NCBI GenBank assembly: GCA_947493005.1
Contig: CANLOY010000001.1
Span: 558,001-622,000, forward strand
Direction: 5' to 3'
Source: an uncultured Roseivirga sp.
Lineage (GTDB): Bacteria; Bacteroidota; Bacteroidia; Cytophagales; Cyclobacteriaceae
DNA: 64,000 bases
Shown here: positions 17,153 through 27,641 of the stretch, in pieces
Layout: each line of letters opens with the position of its first letter
Numbering within the stretch: the first letter of the stretch is position 1
Notes under the pieces: model-generated
Databases searched by the model: none
Told to the model about the DNA's origin: nothing
The model's input: only the letters and a program-made list of their open reading frames with translations
Program-made: the position numbers and the translations under genes

Positions 17153-19612
17153 CTAACGTTTCTTAAACTCTTCAATTCCTTTATCCAGAAAATCGACAAA
17201 ACTATCTACATCTGGGTCATAAGCTTTAGGGCTTACCAAAGGTTGCTCTTTATTATCCAATAGCACATAATACGGCTGAGCATTGCCATTGAAACGGACG
17301 ATCTGAAAATCGAAGTTTTGCTTACCTATTGTTTTCTTAACCTTTCCATCAAATTCAGAGGTGTACCATTCTGATTCAGGTAACTCTGTTTTATCATCTA
17401 CATAAATAGCAACTACAACATATTCATCTTTCAACCTTTGGAGCACCTCAGGGTCTGACCATACATTTTGCTCCATTTTACGGCAGTTAACACAACCATG
17501 ACCTGTGAAGTCTATAAACAATGGTTTGTTCTCTTTTCTGGCAAAAGCAATTGCCTGATCATAATCGAAAAAGCCTTTTAGTTCATGTGGTAACTCCAGG
17601 AATTCGGCATATTTTACCTTACCGTTAAAACCTTCTGGTGTAACATCATGCTTTCCACTTTTCTCAGCCAGTCCAAGCGCTTCCTGAAAAGAAAAATCTG
17701 TACTCTTTTCAGGAGGAAGATACCCTGCCAATGCACTTAATGGTGCATTTCTAAATCCTTGAAACAGGTATACAGCAAAGGCTATACTACAAACTGCAAC
17801 AATCAGCGCCATAGGTTTAAGCTTTCTTTCTTTAGAGTCATGAGGGAAACTTATCAACCCGAAAAGGTAGAATGCTAAGAAGATTGCTAGCACAAACCAA
17901 ATGGCTATATAGATTTCTCTATCCAAAAGCCCCCAATGATATGCTTGATCGGCCACACTCAAAAACTTAAACCCAAGGCCAATTTCCACAAAGCCTAAAA
18001 CCACTTTCACAGAGTTTAACCATCCTCCAGATTTTGGTAAATCTTTTAACATGCCAGGGAAAAAGGCAAACAAGGTAAATGGAATAGCAAAGGCCGAAGA
18101 AAAGCCAAGCATTCCGATCACTGGTTTAATAACAGCACCTTGAAAAGACTGGATAAGTACAGTTCCTACAATTGGTCCGGTACAAGAAAAGGATACCAAC
18201 ACCAAGGTGAAAGCCATAAAGAAGACCCCTAAAAAGCCTCCCTTTTCTGCTTTCTTATCCATTTTATTGATAAATCCTGTCGGCAGGTTAATCTCAAAAT
18301 ATCCAAAGAAGGAGATTGCAAAAATGACAAACACTAAAAAGAAGATAATGTTGGCCACCGCACCAGTAGCCAGATCATTGGCCAGACCTACTCCAAAGAA
18401 ACTAGTGAAAACCAGCCCAATCAGAATGTATATTGCAATTATGGATAAACCATAAGTCAATGCTTTAATCTTGGCTTGAGACTTAGACTGTGAATTGTTA
18501 GTAAAGAAAGCCACAGTCATTGGTATCATTGGAAATACACATGGTGTTAACAATGCTGCTAATCCAAAAACAAAAGCGGCAATGAAAAAGCCCCAAAGCG
18601 AAGCACCTTCATTTGATTCCAGTAGTTCACTATAATCTCCTGAAGCCGAAGAGTTCGTGGCTTCTATGCTTTCGCCACCTTTTACTTTGATGAAGTCAAA
18701 CTTGATTGCCTCATCACCCAAAACACACAGTTTGGTAATGTCTGAGCAAGTCTGGAAAGCCAATTCACCCCTTATTTTTAAGTCTTTATTGAGTATTCGT
18801 ATTCGTTGTCTGAACTCTGCTTTATTGTTGAAATAAGTAACATCGGCCTTCCAGATATCCTCATACTTCTTTTTGGGGTCAATTGGCACAAGAGGCCCCA
18901 GTACTTCAAACGAACCATTGTTTTCAAATTCAATTGTAGTTGGAATAGGTCCGGTACCGTCTTCAATATCACTGGAATAGAGATACCAATCCTTTTTAAT
19001 ATTTGCCTTAAAAATGAGTTCGATTTCATCTCCAGTATTAACTTCCTTCTGAGTGGCATCGAACGACCAAGTTGCATACTTTTCAAAACCTTGCGGAGAA
19101 CCTGGTATAATTGCTGACGGTCTAGGGGCTCTCCTTTTCTCTTCTACAACCGTGATAAAATCAAAGTCTACATCTTCATAGCCTGGAATACACTGACCAT
19201 CCACATCCGTACAAGTCTGAAAAGCCAGCTCTCCAACAATCTTAAGATTACTTTTGAGCACTTTTACCCGCTGTCTGAACTCTCCTGTTTTTGTGAAATA
19301 AGTAACATCAGCATTCCATATTTTGTCAAATTTTTTCTTGGCATCAACTGGAACTAATGCACCAATTACTTCAAACGAACCATTGTCTTCAAATTCAATA
19401 CTTGTTGGAATTGGTCCCACATCATCAGCGATATCGCTGGAATACAGGTACCAGTCTTTAATAATGCTGACCTTGAATATTAAGTCAATTTCATCACCAA
19501 CTTTCACTTCTTTTTTACTGGCATCAATGGTCCACTTGGTAGTTTTTTTGAACTGTGCCATTGCCTGGACACTGACAAAAAAAAGAAGCAGAAATACTAA
19601 AGACTTTTTCAT
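17153..19612 (-). CDS. dsbD: DsbD-type thiol:disulfide interchange protein with duplicated periplasmic domain
   Basis: 819 residues. A signal peptide (ending VQAMAQ) is followed by two successive copies of the N-terminal periplasmic DsbD domain, about residues 26-156 and 178-310. The copies share long identical stretches (KDWYLYSSDI, GPIPT, NGSFEV, ADVTYF, GELAFQTC) and each keeps a Cys pair (C-x6-C), like the nDsbD redox pair. Next comes the multi-helix CcdA-like membrane domain with its two cysteines (LLTPCVFPM and SFSCTGPIVG), then a C-terminal thioredoxin domain with CVNC (FIDFTGHGCVNCRKM). It moves electrons from cytoplasmic thioredoxin to periplasmic proteins. It is transcribed first, before copA. 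Confidence 0.95.
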   Translation of the reverse strand: MKKSLVFLLLFFVSVQAMAQFKKTTKWTIDASKKEVKVGDEIDLIFKVSIIKDWYLYSSDIADDVGPIPTSIEFEDNGSFEVIGALVPVDAKKKFDKIWNADVTYFTKTGEFRQRVKVLKSNLKIVGELAFQTCTDVDGQCIPGYEDVDFDFITVVEEKRRAPRPSAIIPGSPQGFEKYATWSFDATQKEVNTGDEIELIFKANIKKDWYLYSSDIEDGTGPIPTTIEFENNGSFEVLGPLVPIDPKKKYEDIWKADVTYFNNKAEFRQRIRILNKDLKIRGELAFQTCSDITKLCVLGDEAIKFDFIKVKGGESIEATNSSASGDYSELLESNEGASLWGFFIAAFVFGLAALLTPCVFPMIPMTVAFFTNNSQSKSQAKIKALTYGLSIIAIYILIGLVFTSFFGVGLANDLATGAVANIIFFLVFVIFAISFFGYFEINLPTGFINKMDKKAEKGGFLGVFFMAFTLVLVSFSCTGPIVGTVLIQSFQGAVIKPVIGMLGFSSAFAIPFTLFAFFPGMLKDLPKSGGWLNSVKVVLGFVEIGLGFKFLSVADQAYHWGLLDREIYIAIWFVLAIFLAFYLFGLISFPHDSKERKLKPMALIVAVCSIAFAVYLFQGFRNAPLSALAGYLPPEKSTDFSFQEALGLAEKSGKHDVTPEGFNGKVKYAEFLELPHELKGFFDYDQAIAFARKENKPLFIDFTGHGCVNCRKMEQNVWSDPEVLQRLKDEYVVVAIYVDDKTELPESEWYTSEFDGKVKKTIGKQNFDFQIVRFNGNAQPYYVLLDNKEQPLVSPKAYDPDVDSFVDFLDKGIEEFKKR

Positions 19613-19672
19613 GGTATATTAAAAAATGGATTAAAGTAGTTTTTAGTTCAATACAGCATACCCGTATTAACC

Positions 19673-21061
19673 CTAACCTTTCATCTCAGAAAAATTCTGA
19701 TAAAAGAGTGGAATAGTTTCAATCCCCTTAAAATAGTTAAACAATCCGTAATGTTCATTCGGAGAATGAATCGCATCAGAATCAAGACCAAATCCCATCA
19801 GTACTGTTTTGGTATTCAGGATTTGCTCAAATAGGGATACAATAGGGATGCTTCCACCGCCTCTGAAAGGAACGGGCTCTTTACCAAAAGAAGCTTCCAT
19901 GGCCTTAGCCGCTGCCAAATAAGCTGGTGAATCTGTAGGAGTCACCGCTGGTTGTCCTCCGTGATGCGGTGTTACCTTTACACTAACCGACTCAGGAGCT
20001 ATACTTTTAAAGTGTTCTTCAAATAGTTTAGTAATCTTATCAGGGTCTTGGTTAGGTACCAGTCTCATAGATATTTTCGCATGCGCTTTTGATGCAATAA
20101 CCGTCTTGGCTCCTTCTCCTGTATAGCCTCCCCAAATACCATTGACATCTAAGGTAGGTCGAATGGAGGTTCGTTCCATTGAACTATACCCATTCTCTCC
20201 CTCAACATCACTTAAACCTATTGATGCCTTAAAATCTTCTACATCAAATGGTGCTTTGGCCAAAGCAGCGCGTTCCTCAGCAGTCAACTCAACCACATCA
20301 TTGTAAAACCCAGGTATATTTATTCTTTGATTTTCATCTTTTAAAGATGCAATCATTTCAGAAAGGATGTTTATTGGATTTGGAACAGCGCCTCCATAAA
20401 GGCCAGAATGCAAATCCCTGTTGGGTCCTGTCACCTCAACTTCTACATAGCTAAGTCCTCTTAGTCCAACCGTAATGGAAGGAACATCATTAGCGATTAT
20501 TCCAGTATCAGAAACCAGTACAACATCGCACTTAAGCTTCTCTTTATTGTTCTCAATAAATGTATCCAGATTGTCAGACCCCACTTCTTCTTCACCTTCA
20601 ATAATAAACTTGATGTTGCAAGCCAATGAATCAGTGGCCATCATTGTTTCAAAGGCTTTAATATGCATGTACATCTGACCTTTATCATCGCATGCTCCTC
20701 TGGCAAAAATTGCGCCTTGTGGATGCAGCTCTGTTTCCTTTATCACCGGTTCGAAAGGAGGAGAATCCCATAGTTCATAAGGGTCCGCAGGCTGTACATC
20801 ATAATGCCCATAAACCAAAACTGTTGGCAGGTCTGCTCCAACCATCTTTTCACCATAAACAATCGGGTGCCCTCCAGTCTCACAAATCTCCACTTCATCG
20901 GCTCCTGCAGAAATAAGCTTCTCCTTTATAAAATCAGCTGCTTTTCTAACATCATCTTTGAATTTGCTATCGGCACTAACCGAGGGAATTCTTAATAAAT
21001 CGAGCAACTCGTTAAGAAACCTATCCTTGTTTTCAGATATATAATCGTTTATAGTATTCAT
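19673..21061 (-). CDS. M20 family dipeptidase
   Basis: 462-residue M20/M25/M40 metallopeptidase, close to bacterial CNDP-like dipeptidases in length and motifs. Zinc site 1 is HYD in VLVYGHYDVQPADP; the bridging Asp is in ARGACDDKGQMYMH; the catalytic Glu pair is EGEEEVGS; the dimerisation domain is inserted in the middle (VTGPNRDLHSGLYGGAVPNP), and the last ligand His lies in DAIHSPNEHYG. No signal peptide, so cytoplasmic. It stands alone; upstream DNA of about 100 bases holds its promoter. Substrate is likely small peptides; exact specificity cannot be read from sequence. Confidence 0.93.
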   Translation of the reverse strand: MNTINDYISENKDRFLNELLDLLRIPSVSADSKFKDDVRKAADFIKEKLISAGADEVEICETGGHPIVYGEKMVGADLPTVLVYGHYDVQPADPYELWDSPPFEPVIKETELHPQGAIFARGACDDKGQMYMHIKAFETMMATDSLACNIKFIIEGEEEVGSDNLDTFIENNKEKLKCDVVLVSDTGIIANDVPSITVGLRGLSYVEVEVTGPNRDLHSGLYGGAVPNPINILSEMIASLKDENQRINIPGFYNDVVELTAEERAALAKAPFDVEDFKASIGLSDVEGENGYSSMERTSIRPTLDVNGIWGGYTGEGAKTVIASKAHAKISMRLVPNQDPDKITKLFEEHFKSIAPESVSVKVTPHHGGQPAVTPTDSPAYLAAAKAMEASFGKEPVPFRGGGSIPIVSLFEQILNTKTVLMGFGLDSDAIHSPNEHYGLFNYFKGIETIPLFYQNFSEMKG

Positions 21062-21161
21062 CCATTTGTAGTTTCAGGCAATTTAACCCAAAACTGGGAA
21101 AATGCAGGTTTCAGCAACCAGATTTGAGAGAATACGATTTTAAGATACGGATGCTTAAATA

Positions 21162-24100
21162 CTAAAAACCATCACCCTCAACGGCTTTACCTTTCTTAAG
21201 GGATTGATTGGAATCTGATGCCATTAACAATCGGTAAGGTTCATCAACTCCATAGTAAAGCTTTTTGAAGTCCGTGGCCCACTGAATCACTTCCTCCATT
21301 GTATTCATGAATACCCTGAACGAGCCGATTTTGTTCTTTGAGGAATTGCTATTCATGATAGTAGCATTATAGGCATCGTTGGAAGAAAAGGATCCAAAGC
21401 TAAATCCGTCATAGGTGAAATAATACCATGTACCATCGGTCATCTCCAGCAATACTGTAATAATATCACCTTCGGGGGTTTTTCTGATTTCAACAAACCC
21501 GTCCAGTTGCATATTTAGGTCAATGTTAGACACATTCGATACACCAATTTTTCCTTCGCTATAGAAAGCTTTGTTTTGCTTAGACCATTTTAAGTGAACA
21601 TCGGTAATCACTAAGTCCTTGATAAGTTCGCCATTTGGCGAGGCGGTTGCCAATGGTACAGGAACAGTTTGGTAGCTTCTGTCCCAATTACCAGTTGCAT
21701 CGTTACCAATAAACTCGGCCACACGATATATCAGTTCAGACCTATCCTCCAAAGCCCTTGGAACTCCTAGTTGGTCTCCCATTTCTTTAAGGTTTTGCCC
21801 CATAGCAGCTGCGCCTTCTACAGGTAAGCCAAAAGAGAGCACAAACATAGCGTCCAGTTCGAAATTGGCGGAATCCAGATTTCCAGCACCTTTTCCAGCC
21901 GCTTGAATGTTTGGAAATTTATTGCCAGACATGAAGTTCAGTTTACCTTCGAAGCTTACCTCTTGAGTAACTTCGCTATAGGAGAACATACTTCCAGCAA
22001 AATTGATATCAGGGCTCTGAGATTTAAGAGGGTTTTCAATTCTATAAGCCTCATTTTCGGCATCGTAAAAAAGGTTCCCTCCTCTTGGAACGAAGAAGTC
22101 GTCATCTAAGGAGTTTCTCTTTTCAGTAATAAATGACATATAAGGCTCTCTCTTTGCATCAAAATGGATTCCCGCATTCAACGGTTGTCCCTGTCTGGTC
22201 AATGCCTGGTCAAAAGGAATGATCACCTCCTCTATGTCATCATTAGAAGTGTATTCTATCCAGATATTTCTTTCGTTGAGCTTTTCAAGATCCAGTTTTA
22301 CAGCCCCATCTAATTCAAGTGCTTTTTTGTAGGCATACATAGTCACTTCTCCTTCATAGATGAAACCCGGAGAAATGCGGATACCGTCAGATGCTTTTAC
22401 AGTACCACTGGATTTAGTATGTGGGCCATTGACCTCGTCTTTTTCTACAAAAAGGAATTGGTCGAATTGTATAGAGAAGGTATCCTGAACCGCATTGATC
22501 AGCTCATAGGTTCCTTTGCCCCTGAATCGGTTTCTAGACAGAATTTCAACCTCAGCATTATAAAGCCTGTGAAATGCATTGGCCGTATCAATAATGATTA
22601 CGGCATTTTCAAGTTTTTCAATTCGGGAATTCTCCAGGATAGTCAACTCATTTCCTTCAGGGGTTATCTTGGCATCAGCCACTTTAATGAATGGAATACC
22701 CTTCACATTCAGCTCTTTCTTTTCAATATCATAAAAACCGTCAGTGGCATTAAAAGCCAATGAATCGAGTCTTTTATTAGTGGAGTAAAAAAATGATTGT
22801 TCGAGTGGCACTTCTTCAGGCTTACTCATGGTTACTGTCTTCTCATTTACATCCCAAAGTGCTGTTGGTATAGAAGTTTTAAACTGTGCGAACGGGAATT
22901 CCAATGAAGCCGACCCTGCGACCTCTGGCTCAATAGTAGCCTTGGCATTATCCACATCAAAACTCACTTTTGAATCTACTGTACTCAAGATTGGCTTAGC
23001 AGAATTAGCAGCTTTTAACGTTAAGTCAGAGTGCCTAGATTCGAAGGAATCATCAGTAAAAGCAATTGAATCAGATATTATTTTAGAGCCCTGAATATCC
23101 ATCTCACCGGAACCAAAAAGCCCTACTTTTCTCAGTGTGAGTTCTCCCCTAAGTTGTGCCTGTTTATCAAAAATTTCGAACGGTTTTTGAAGTTCCAGAT
23201 TCTTTAAAATCATACTGTCTTTCTTAGTAAGCCAGTTCATTTCATAGGCCTCCACACTTACCGATGGATATGAAACAGTATCTACAAACCCTTCCTGAAT
23301 TGTTGCTTTTATACCTTTCTGAGAAACCAGTGAATCCAGAAAAAGAGTGGCCACTTCGGTATCAAATGTACCAGTAAGGTATTCTATATAGCCCGGTGAG
23401 CTGATACCATTCTTATCCAATTGAACATCTCCAAAAAGCCTACCTCCTGTTTTATAGAGGTTGTACCCACTATCCGGTATAGCGTGAACAAAACCGAAGC
23501 TTTTATCCTTCATTAACTTCAAGTCCTCTTTGAATTCGGGGAGAATTCCATTGGAATGGAAAGTACCTTCAAAGGCATATTTGGATGGGTCTGCATCTGC
23601 CACACTATCTAGTTCAAAGGGAGGTACATCAAAATAAACAGTACTATCGTAGGCTCCTTTCAATACATCCCCCTTATCAAAAAACACATTGGCACTCTCT
23701 GACGATGTAAATATGGGGTACTCAGGTAAAGGCCTTAAAGCTGATTTATTATCAGGTTCATTAATCTTTAAAACTCCTGAAGTATTTACAAGTTGATTAC
23801 TAAGGGCCTCTCTTCTTCCTTCATCTATTTCTACTTGTAGTTTGATGGAATCAATATTCTCAAGGTTTACAAGAAAGCTGTCGTAACGAAAAGTAAACTT
23901 GGTACCGTTAAACTGAAAATTACCTGCATCTAGTGCGCCATCAAATTCAATATCCCTGTTTTTCAGTACTCTGATTTCACCATCGGTTGGTTCAATAATA
24001 ACATCTAATGAATCACTAATCAGAAAGCGCTGAACCCCTCTTACTGTTAATACTGAGTCTTTAAAACTCATAGTAGCATTAGGAGCACTCGCAATAATTG

Positions 24101-25844
24101 ACGGAATCAATATATCGTCATAGTCAGGCTCTCGATTACCAGATTCTTCGTAGTGATATCCTTTTTCCAGTACATCTACCTGACCAGTTCCTCTATCAAA
24201 TTTCACCATGCCACGAGACATCAGAAGCTCCATAGTTTTGTTAACCAAAGCTTCATCCAGGTTCATATCCTTAGCCATTTGGCTGGTATAAAAAGTACCC
24301 CCATATTTATTTGACATATTAACCGCCATAATCAAAGGGTGGAAACTGAAAATCTGTGCCAGGTCATGAAATTTTTCGGCACTATAAAAGTCTTTGGATT
24401 CGATAATCAAGGGAACTTCAGCACGAGCGGAATTGACTATTAAATCCAGTGAATCCGCGTTTAAATCCCATGACAGTACATCACCGGATATGTCGATGTT
24501 ATAAAATGAAGACCTGAACGGTGTAGTTTTATAACCCTGAACACTAGTTACGGCCTGAAGGAAATCCTTCTTGTAGTCATAGCTTAGCTGTACAGCAGGA
24601 TGATAGATTGAATCTCCCTTATGATAAATCGTTAGCTCTGCGTCATTGGATGACACTATCGAATCTGATGTATTAAAAACAAAGCTTTTGCCCTTGCTTT
24701 TAAATTTTACCTGACCATCATGGAAACCCGTTAATAGCGAAGATTCCTCATAAACAGAACGTGAATAAAAATCAATACCCTGATAATTTATACCTCCTGT
24801 GAATATTAGTTTTTCGGACCCTAAGCCTTTAATAGGAGTATCGGCATTATAAGACAGAAACCTCGGATAAGACCCTTTTTCGTTTCTAGTCGGCCTAATG
24901 TTAAGTAAAAGTTCTCCCTGAACTGGTTTATCAATTTTCTGGGGTTGGCTCAGGTATACATCATCGAATTTATACTCCCTTTGGTTTACCCCAAATTCAT
25001 AACCAGAAAGCCTTACTTTCATCTCTTGTCTGGGAATACCCAGCTTCGACCAGTCTACAATTCCATCCTGGCCTCTAAAAACCTTCTTGTCAAATAAATA
25101 ATAACCTTCTACTCCAGTAATCTCAAAAGTATCTGAGCTACTGGCAAAAACCAGGTCTCCTTTTTTCAAGTGAATAACCGCTCCCAGTTCCTCTAAAAGA
25201 TCTGGAAGCTCCTGAGTCATTTTGTCTATGGGTTTTGGTTCTGGGGCAACATACTCTCCTCTTGCTCTCGCCTGCAATTCCTCTATGCTCACTTCTTTTT
25301 TCGGTTGATAGACTATGACCTCCTCTTCTCCAGCATTGTACTCATTGAACAGCACTTCGTATTCGGCATTTTTAAAAGAGATTGATTGATAACGATCCTT
25401 ATAAATAGCCTTTTCCTTCATAAAGCCATGAAGGGTCTTTATATAGGCTGCGATCTTAACCCTGTTGTATTGTTCTGTTGCTTTTTTGATGGCATAAGTC
25501 AGGTTTTTCATTGACTGGTCGTTGAAGTTGTGCTCTTCTCTAGCCAGTTGTAAGACCTCCAATAATTCTCTTAGGTCGTATCGGACCCTGATGCGCATGG
25601 CATCGAGATTATTCAGACTTGTTAGCAAGTCCTTTTTCATTTCTGGAGTAAATCCGTTCTGCTGATAGTTCTCTATAAAGAACTTATACTGAGGGGGAAA
25701 ACTCTCGGGGTCATCCGTTTTAACAATTGCTTCAACGTTTGGAGTGGTTGGAATAGAGTCAAGAGGAACCTCTTGTGAGTAAACGAGTGTACTCAGGAAG
25801 AAGACCGAAATTATCCCTACTATGAATCTATGACCTCTAATCAT
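21162..25844 (-). CDS. Giant exported protein of unknown function (1560 aa)
   Basis: I do not recognise a characterised family. The start gives a signal peptide (RFIVGIISVFFLSTLVYSQ). Residues ~55-190 form a helical region, followed by over 1300 residues of beta-rich sequence with many short strands of the type F-x-G-x-L-x-x-x-x-G and I-x-D-S-I-x, reminiscent of repetitive scaffolds such as OstA/AsmA-like beta-taco folds. There is no C-terminal T9SS domain and no obvious barrel signal; the C-terminus ends with a soluble helix (EEVIQWATDFKKLYYG). A periplasmic or outer-membrane-associated structural role is likely but is inference. It is separated from prmA by 65 bases and may be cotranscribed after tpiA-prmA. 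Confidence 0.6.
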   Translation of the reverse strand: MIRGHRFIVGIISVFFLSTLVYSQEVPLDSIPTTPNVEAIVKTDDPESFPPQYKFFIENYQQNGFTPEMKKDLLTSLNNLDAMRIRVRYDLRELLEVLQLAREEHNFNDQSMKNLTYAIKKATEQYNRVKIAAYIKTLHGFMKEKAIYKDRYQSISFKNAEYEVLFNEYNAGEEEVIVYQPKKEVSIEELQARARGEYVAPEPKPIDKMTQELPDLLEELGAVIHLKKGDLVFASSSDTFEITGVEGYYLFDKKVFRGQDGIVDWSKLGIPRQEMKVRLSGYEFGVNQREYKFDDVYLSQPQKIDKPVQGELLLNIRPTRNEKGSYPRFLSYNADTPIKGLGSEKLIFTGGINYQGIDFYSRSVYEESSLLTGFHDGQVKFKSKGKSFVFNTSDSIVSSNDAELTIYHKGDSIYHPAVQLSYDYKKDFLQAVTSVQGYKTTPFRSSFYNIDISGDVLSWDLNADSLDLIVNSARAEVPLIIESKDFYSAEKFHDLAQIFSFHPLIMAVNMSNKYGGTFYTSQMAKDMNLDEALVNKTMELLMSRGMVKFDRGTGQVDVLEKGYHYEESGNREPDYDDILIPSIIASAPNATMSFKDSVLTVRGVQRFLISDSLDVIIEPTDGEIRVLKNRDIEFDGALDAGNFQFNGTKFTFRYDSFLVNLENIDSIKLQVEIDEGRREALSNQLVNTSGVLKINEPDNKSALRPLPEYPIFTSSESANVFFDKGDVLKGAYDSTVYFDVPPFELDSVADADPSKYAFEGTFHSNGILPEFKEDLKLMKDKSFGFVHAIPDSGYNLYKTGGRLFGDVQLDKNGISSPGYIEYLTGTFDTEVATLFLDSLVSQKGIKATIQEGFVDTVSYPSVSVEAYEMNWLTKKDSMILKNLELQKPFEIFDKQAQLRGELTLRKVGLFGSGEMDIQGSKIISDSIAFTDDSFESRHSDLTLKAANSAKPILSTVDSKVSFDVDNAKATIEPEVAGSASLEFPFAQFKTSIPTALWDVNEKTVTMSKPEEVPLEQSFFYSTNKRLDSLAFNATDGFYDIEKKELNVKGIPFIKVADAKITPEGNELTILENSRIEKLENAVIIIDTANAFHRLYNAEVEILSRNRFRGKGTYELINAVQDTFSIQFDQFLFVEKDEVNGPHTKSSGTVKASDGIRISPGFIYEGEVTMYAYKKALELDGAVKLDLEKLNERNIWIEYTSNDDIEEVIIPFDQALTRQGQPLNAGIHFDAKREPYMSFITEKRNSLDDDFFVPRGGNLFYDAENEAYRIENPLKSQSPDINFAGSMFSYSEVTQEVSFEGKLNFMSGNKFPNIQAAGKGAGNLDSANFELDAMFVLSFGLPVEGAAAMGQNLKEMGDQLGVPRALEDRSELIYRVAEFIGNDATGNWDRSYQTVPVPLATASPNGELIKDLVITDVHLKWSKQNKAFYSEGKIGVSNVSNIDLNMQLDGFVEIRKTPEGDIITVLLEMTDGTWYYFTYDGFSFGSFSSNDAYNATIMNSNSSKNKIGSFRVFMNTMEEVIQWATDFKKLYYGVDEPYRLLMASDSNQSLKKGKAVEGDGF

Positions 25845-25909
25845 AAAAGATTCCCTAATGTTTTGACCTATTAAATGAACGAATAAAAGATAAGAATAGT
25901 GAAAAGTTG

Positions 25910-26740
25910 TCAGACTTTCTGAAGTACGATACCCACCCAGTTTTTTCTAGTGGTATGTTTTACTTCACTCAAACCATGTTCAGCAGTAAGCTCAAGAACT
26001 TTTGACAAATCACTTTCATAAAATCCACTTAGGAACAAATACCCACCTTCTGTCAAGAGTGTTTCATAAACGGGTATTTCATCCAACAATACATTGGTAT
26101 TTATATTGGCCAAAATTATGTCGTAGCCTCCATCCAGGTTAAGCTCATGAATGGTTCCTTTCTTCACAAAGTCTGGAGCCACAGTGTTTATCTCAAAATT
26201 CTCCAAAGAGTTTTCAATGCACCAATCGTCAATATCAGTTGCGGCTACTTTAGTAGCTCCCAGCTTAGATGCCATAATGGCCAGAATTCCCGTACCTGAA
26301 CCCACATCAAGTACATTCTTTCCTTTATGATCAATATCATACTGAAGTGCCAGCATCTGATGAGTTGTCTCATGATGACCGGTACCAAAAGACATCTTTG
26401 GGTTAATGACTATTTCATATGGGTACTGAGGTTGAGCATCATGAAATGTAGCTCGTACATACACCTTGTCATCAACGTTTATAGGGTCATAATTCTTCTC
26501 CCACTCCTCATTCCAGTTAACCCTTGGTATCTTTTTCAATTCATACCAAATGCGTGTTTGCTTTCGATAATTATTGAATAATACCTGAACAGCCGGGTGA
26601 CTAAATTTTTCTTCGGCCACATATGCCTCAAAACCAACTTCTGTTTCCACAAAAGAATCAAACTCAAGCTGACCCATTTCAGCAATCAGGATATCTGCAA
26701 ACGGAGGGTCGCAGTGAACATTGATGAGTATATAATCCAT
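25910..26740 (-). CDS. prmA: Ribosomal protein L11 methyltransferase PrmA
   Basis: 276-residue class I SAM-dependent methyltransferase that trimethylates ribosomal protein L11. The N-terminal substrate domain is followed by the PrmA signature NPKMSFGTGHHETTHQML and SAM motif I VLDVGSGTGILAIMA, then DIILANINTNVL, the catalytic-loop equivalent of N-[IVL]-x-A-N. The start codon overlaps the last base of the tpiA stop (TAATG), so translation is coupled to tpiA. Confidence 0.95.
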   Translation of the reverse strand: MDYILINVHCDPPFADILIAEMGQLEFDSFVETEVGFEAYVAEEKFSHPAVQVLFNNYRKQTRIWYELKKIPRVNWNEEWEKNYDPINVDDKVYVRATFHDAQPQYPYEIVINPKMSFGTGHHETTHQMLALQYDIDHKGKNVLDVGSGTGILAIMASKLGATKVAATDIDDWCIENSLENFEINTVAPDFVKKGTIHELNLDGGYDIILANINTNVLLDEIPVYETLLTEGGYLFLSGFYESDLSKVLELTAEHGLSEVKHTTRKNWVGIVLQKV

Positions 26741-27501
26741 TAGTAGGATTTAGCGATATCAATAAAATCTCGTGCTTTCAGAGATGCTCCACCAATCAAA
26801 CCACCATCTACATCTGGCTGAGATAAAAGCTCCTGAGCATTACCCGGTTTCATACTACCACCATATAATATGGAGATCTCCTTAGCCACTTCGTGTGTGT
26901 ATTGGGTGGCTATGAACGACCTGATAGAGCGATGCATTTCCTGTGCTTGCTCTGAACTTGCAGTAACTCCTGTACCAATTGCCCAAATTGGCTCGTAGGC
27001 AATTACAATTTTCTTGATATCCTCAGCCGAAAGGTCAAAAAGACTTTCATCTAACTGCTTATTCACAAAGTCAATATGCTCATTTGCCTCTCGTGTTTTG
27101 AGAGATTCACCACAACAGAAAATCGGGGTCAGACCAATTGACAATGCTAGCTTTACACGTTGTGCAAGCTGAGCGTTTGTTTCAAAATGATACTCTCTTC
27201 TTTCACTATGACCAATGATTACAAATGTGGCTCCTGTAGAAGCAACCATATTACCAGATAAATCACCAGTATATGCTCCAGACTCATACTCACTCATATT
27301 CTGCGCTCCAACAAATACATTAGAGCTGTCTTTGGTCGTAGTTGAAACTGCTGATAAATGAATTGCAGGCGTGCACATAACCATGGTTACATCATTGGGC
27401 ACTTCATCTGCTGCCATGTTAGTTACTTCTGAAGCAAGGGATAGCCCTTCTTCAAGGTTCTTATTCATTTTCCAGTTTCCTGCGATAATCTTTCTTCTCA
27501 T
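26740..27501 (-). CDS. tpiA: Triosephosphate isomerase
   Basis: Glycolytic enzyme interconverting DHAP and glyceraldehyde 3-phosphate. Full TIM barrel: N-terminal GNWKMN with catalytic Lys, GHSERR with catalytic His, AYEPIWAIGTG with catalytic Glu, and ILYGGSMKPGN for phosphate binding. I chose the second ATG (27501; MRRKIIAGNWKMN), which matches the usual TIM start; the ATG at 27507 would add two residues. Length 253 is standard. It is first in a tpiA-prmA pair with a one-base stop/start overlap. Confidence 0.96.
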   Translation of the reverse strand: MRRKIIAGNWKMNKNLEEGLSLASEVTNMAADEVPNDVTMVMCTPAIHLSAVSTTTKDSSNVFVGAQNMSEYESGAYTGDLSGNMVASTGATFVIIGHSERREYHFETNAQLAQRVKLALSIGLTPIFCCGESLKTREANEHIDFVNKQLDESLFDLSAEDIKKIVIAYEPIWAIGTGVTASSEQAQEMHRSIRSFIATQYTHEVAKEISILYGGSMKPGNAQELLSQPDVDGGLIGGASLKARDFIDIAKSY

Positions 27502-27641
27502 GGTCATTTTGAATTGAAGCTCAAATATACTTCAGTTAGAAAAACTAACATGCAGGGTGATCAGAAAATTGAAGAATCACCTCTCCATGCAGCACTTTTA
27601 CCAGCACCTCGACTAGTTAAGCAAGACCTACCTTCTTGATT

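Noticed and set aside
27535-27581. Short inverted repeats (GTTAG-aaaaa-CTAAC; GGTGAT/ATCACC) between tpiA and the T9SS gene
   Set aside because: They have no T run and are short; they may be ordinary divergent promoter DNA, so no terminator or operator was called.
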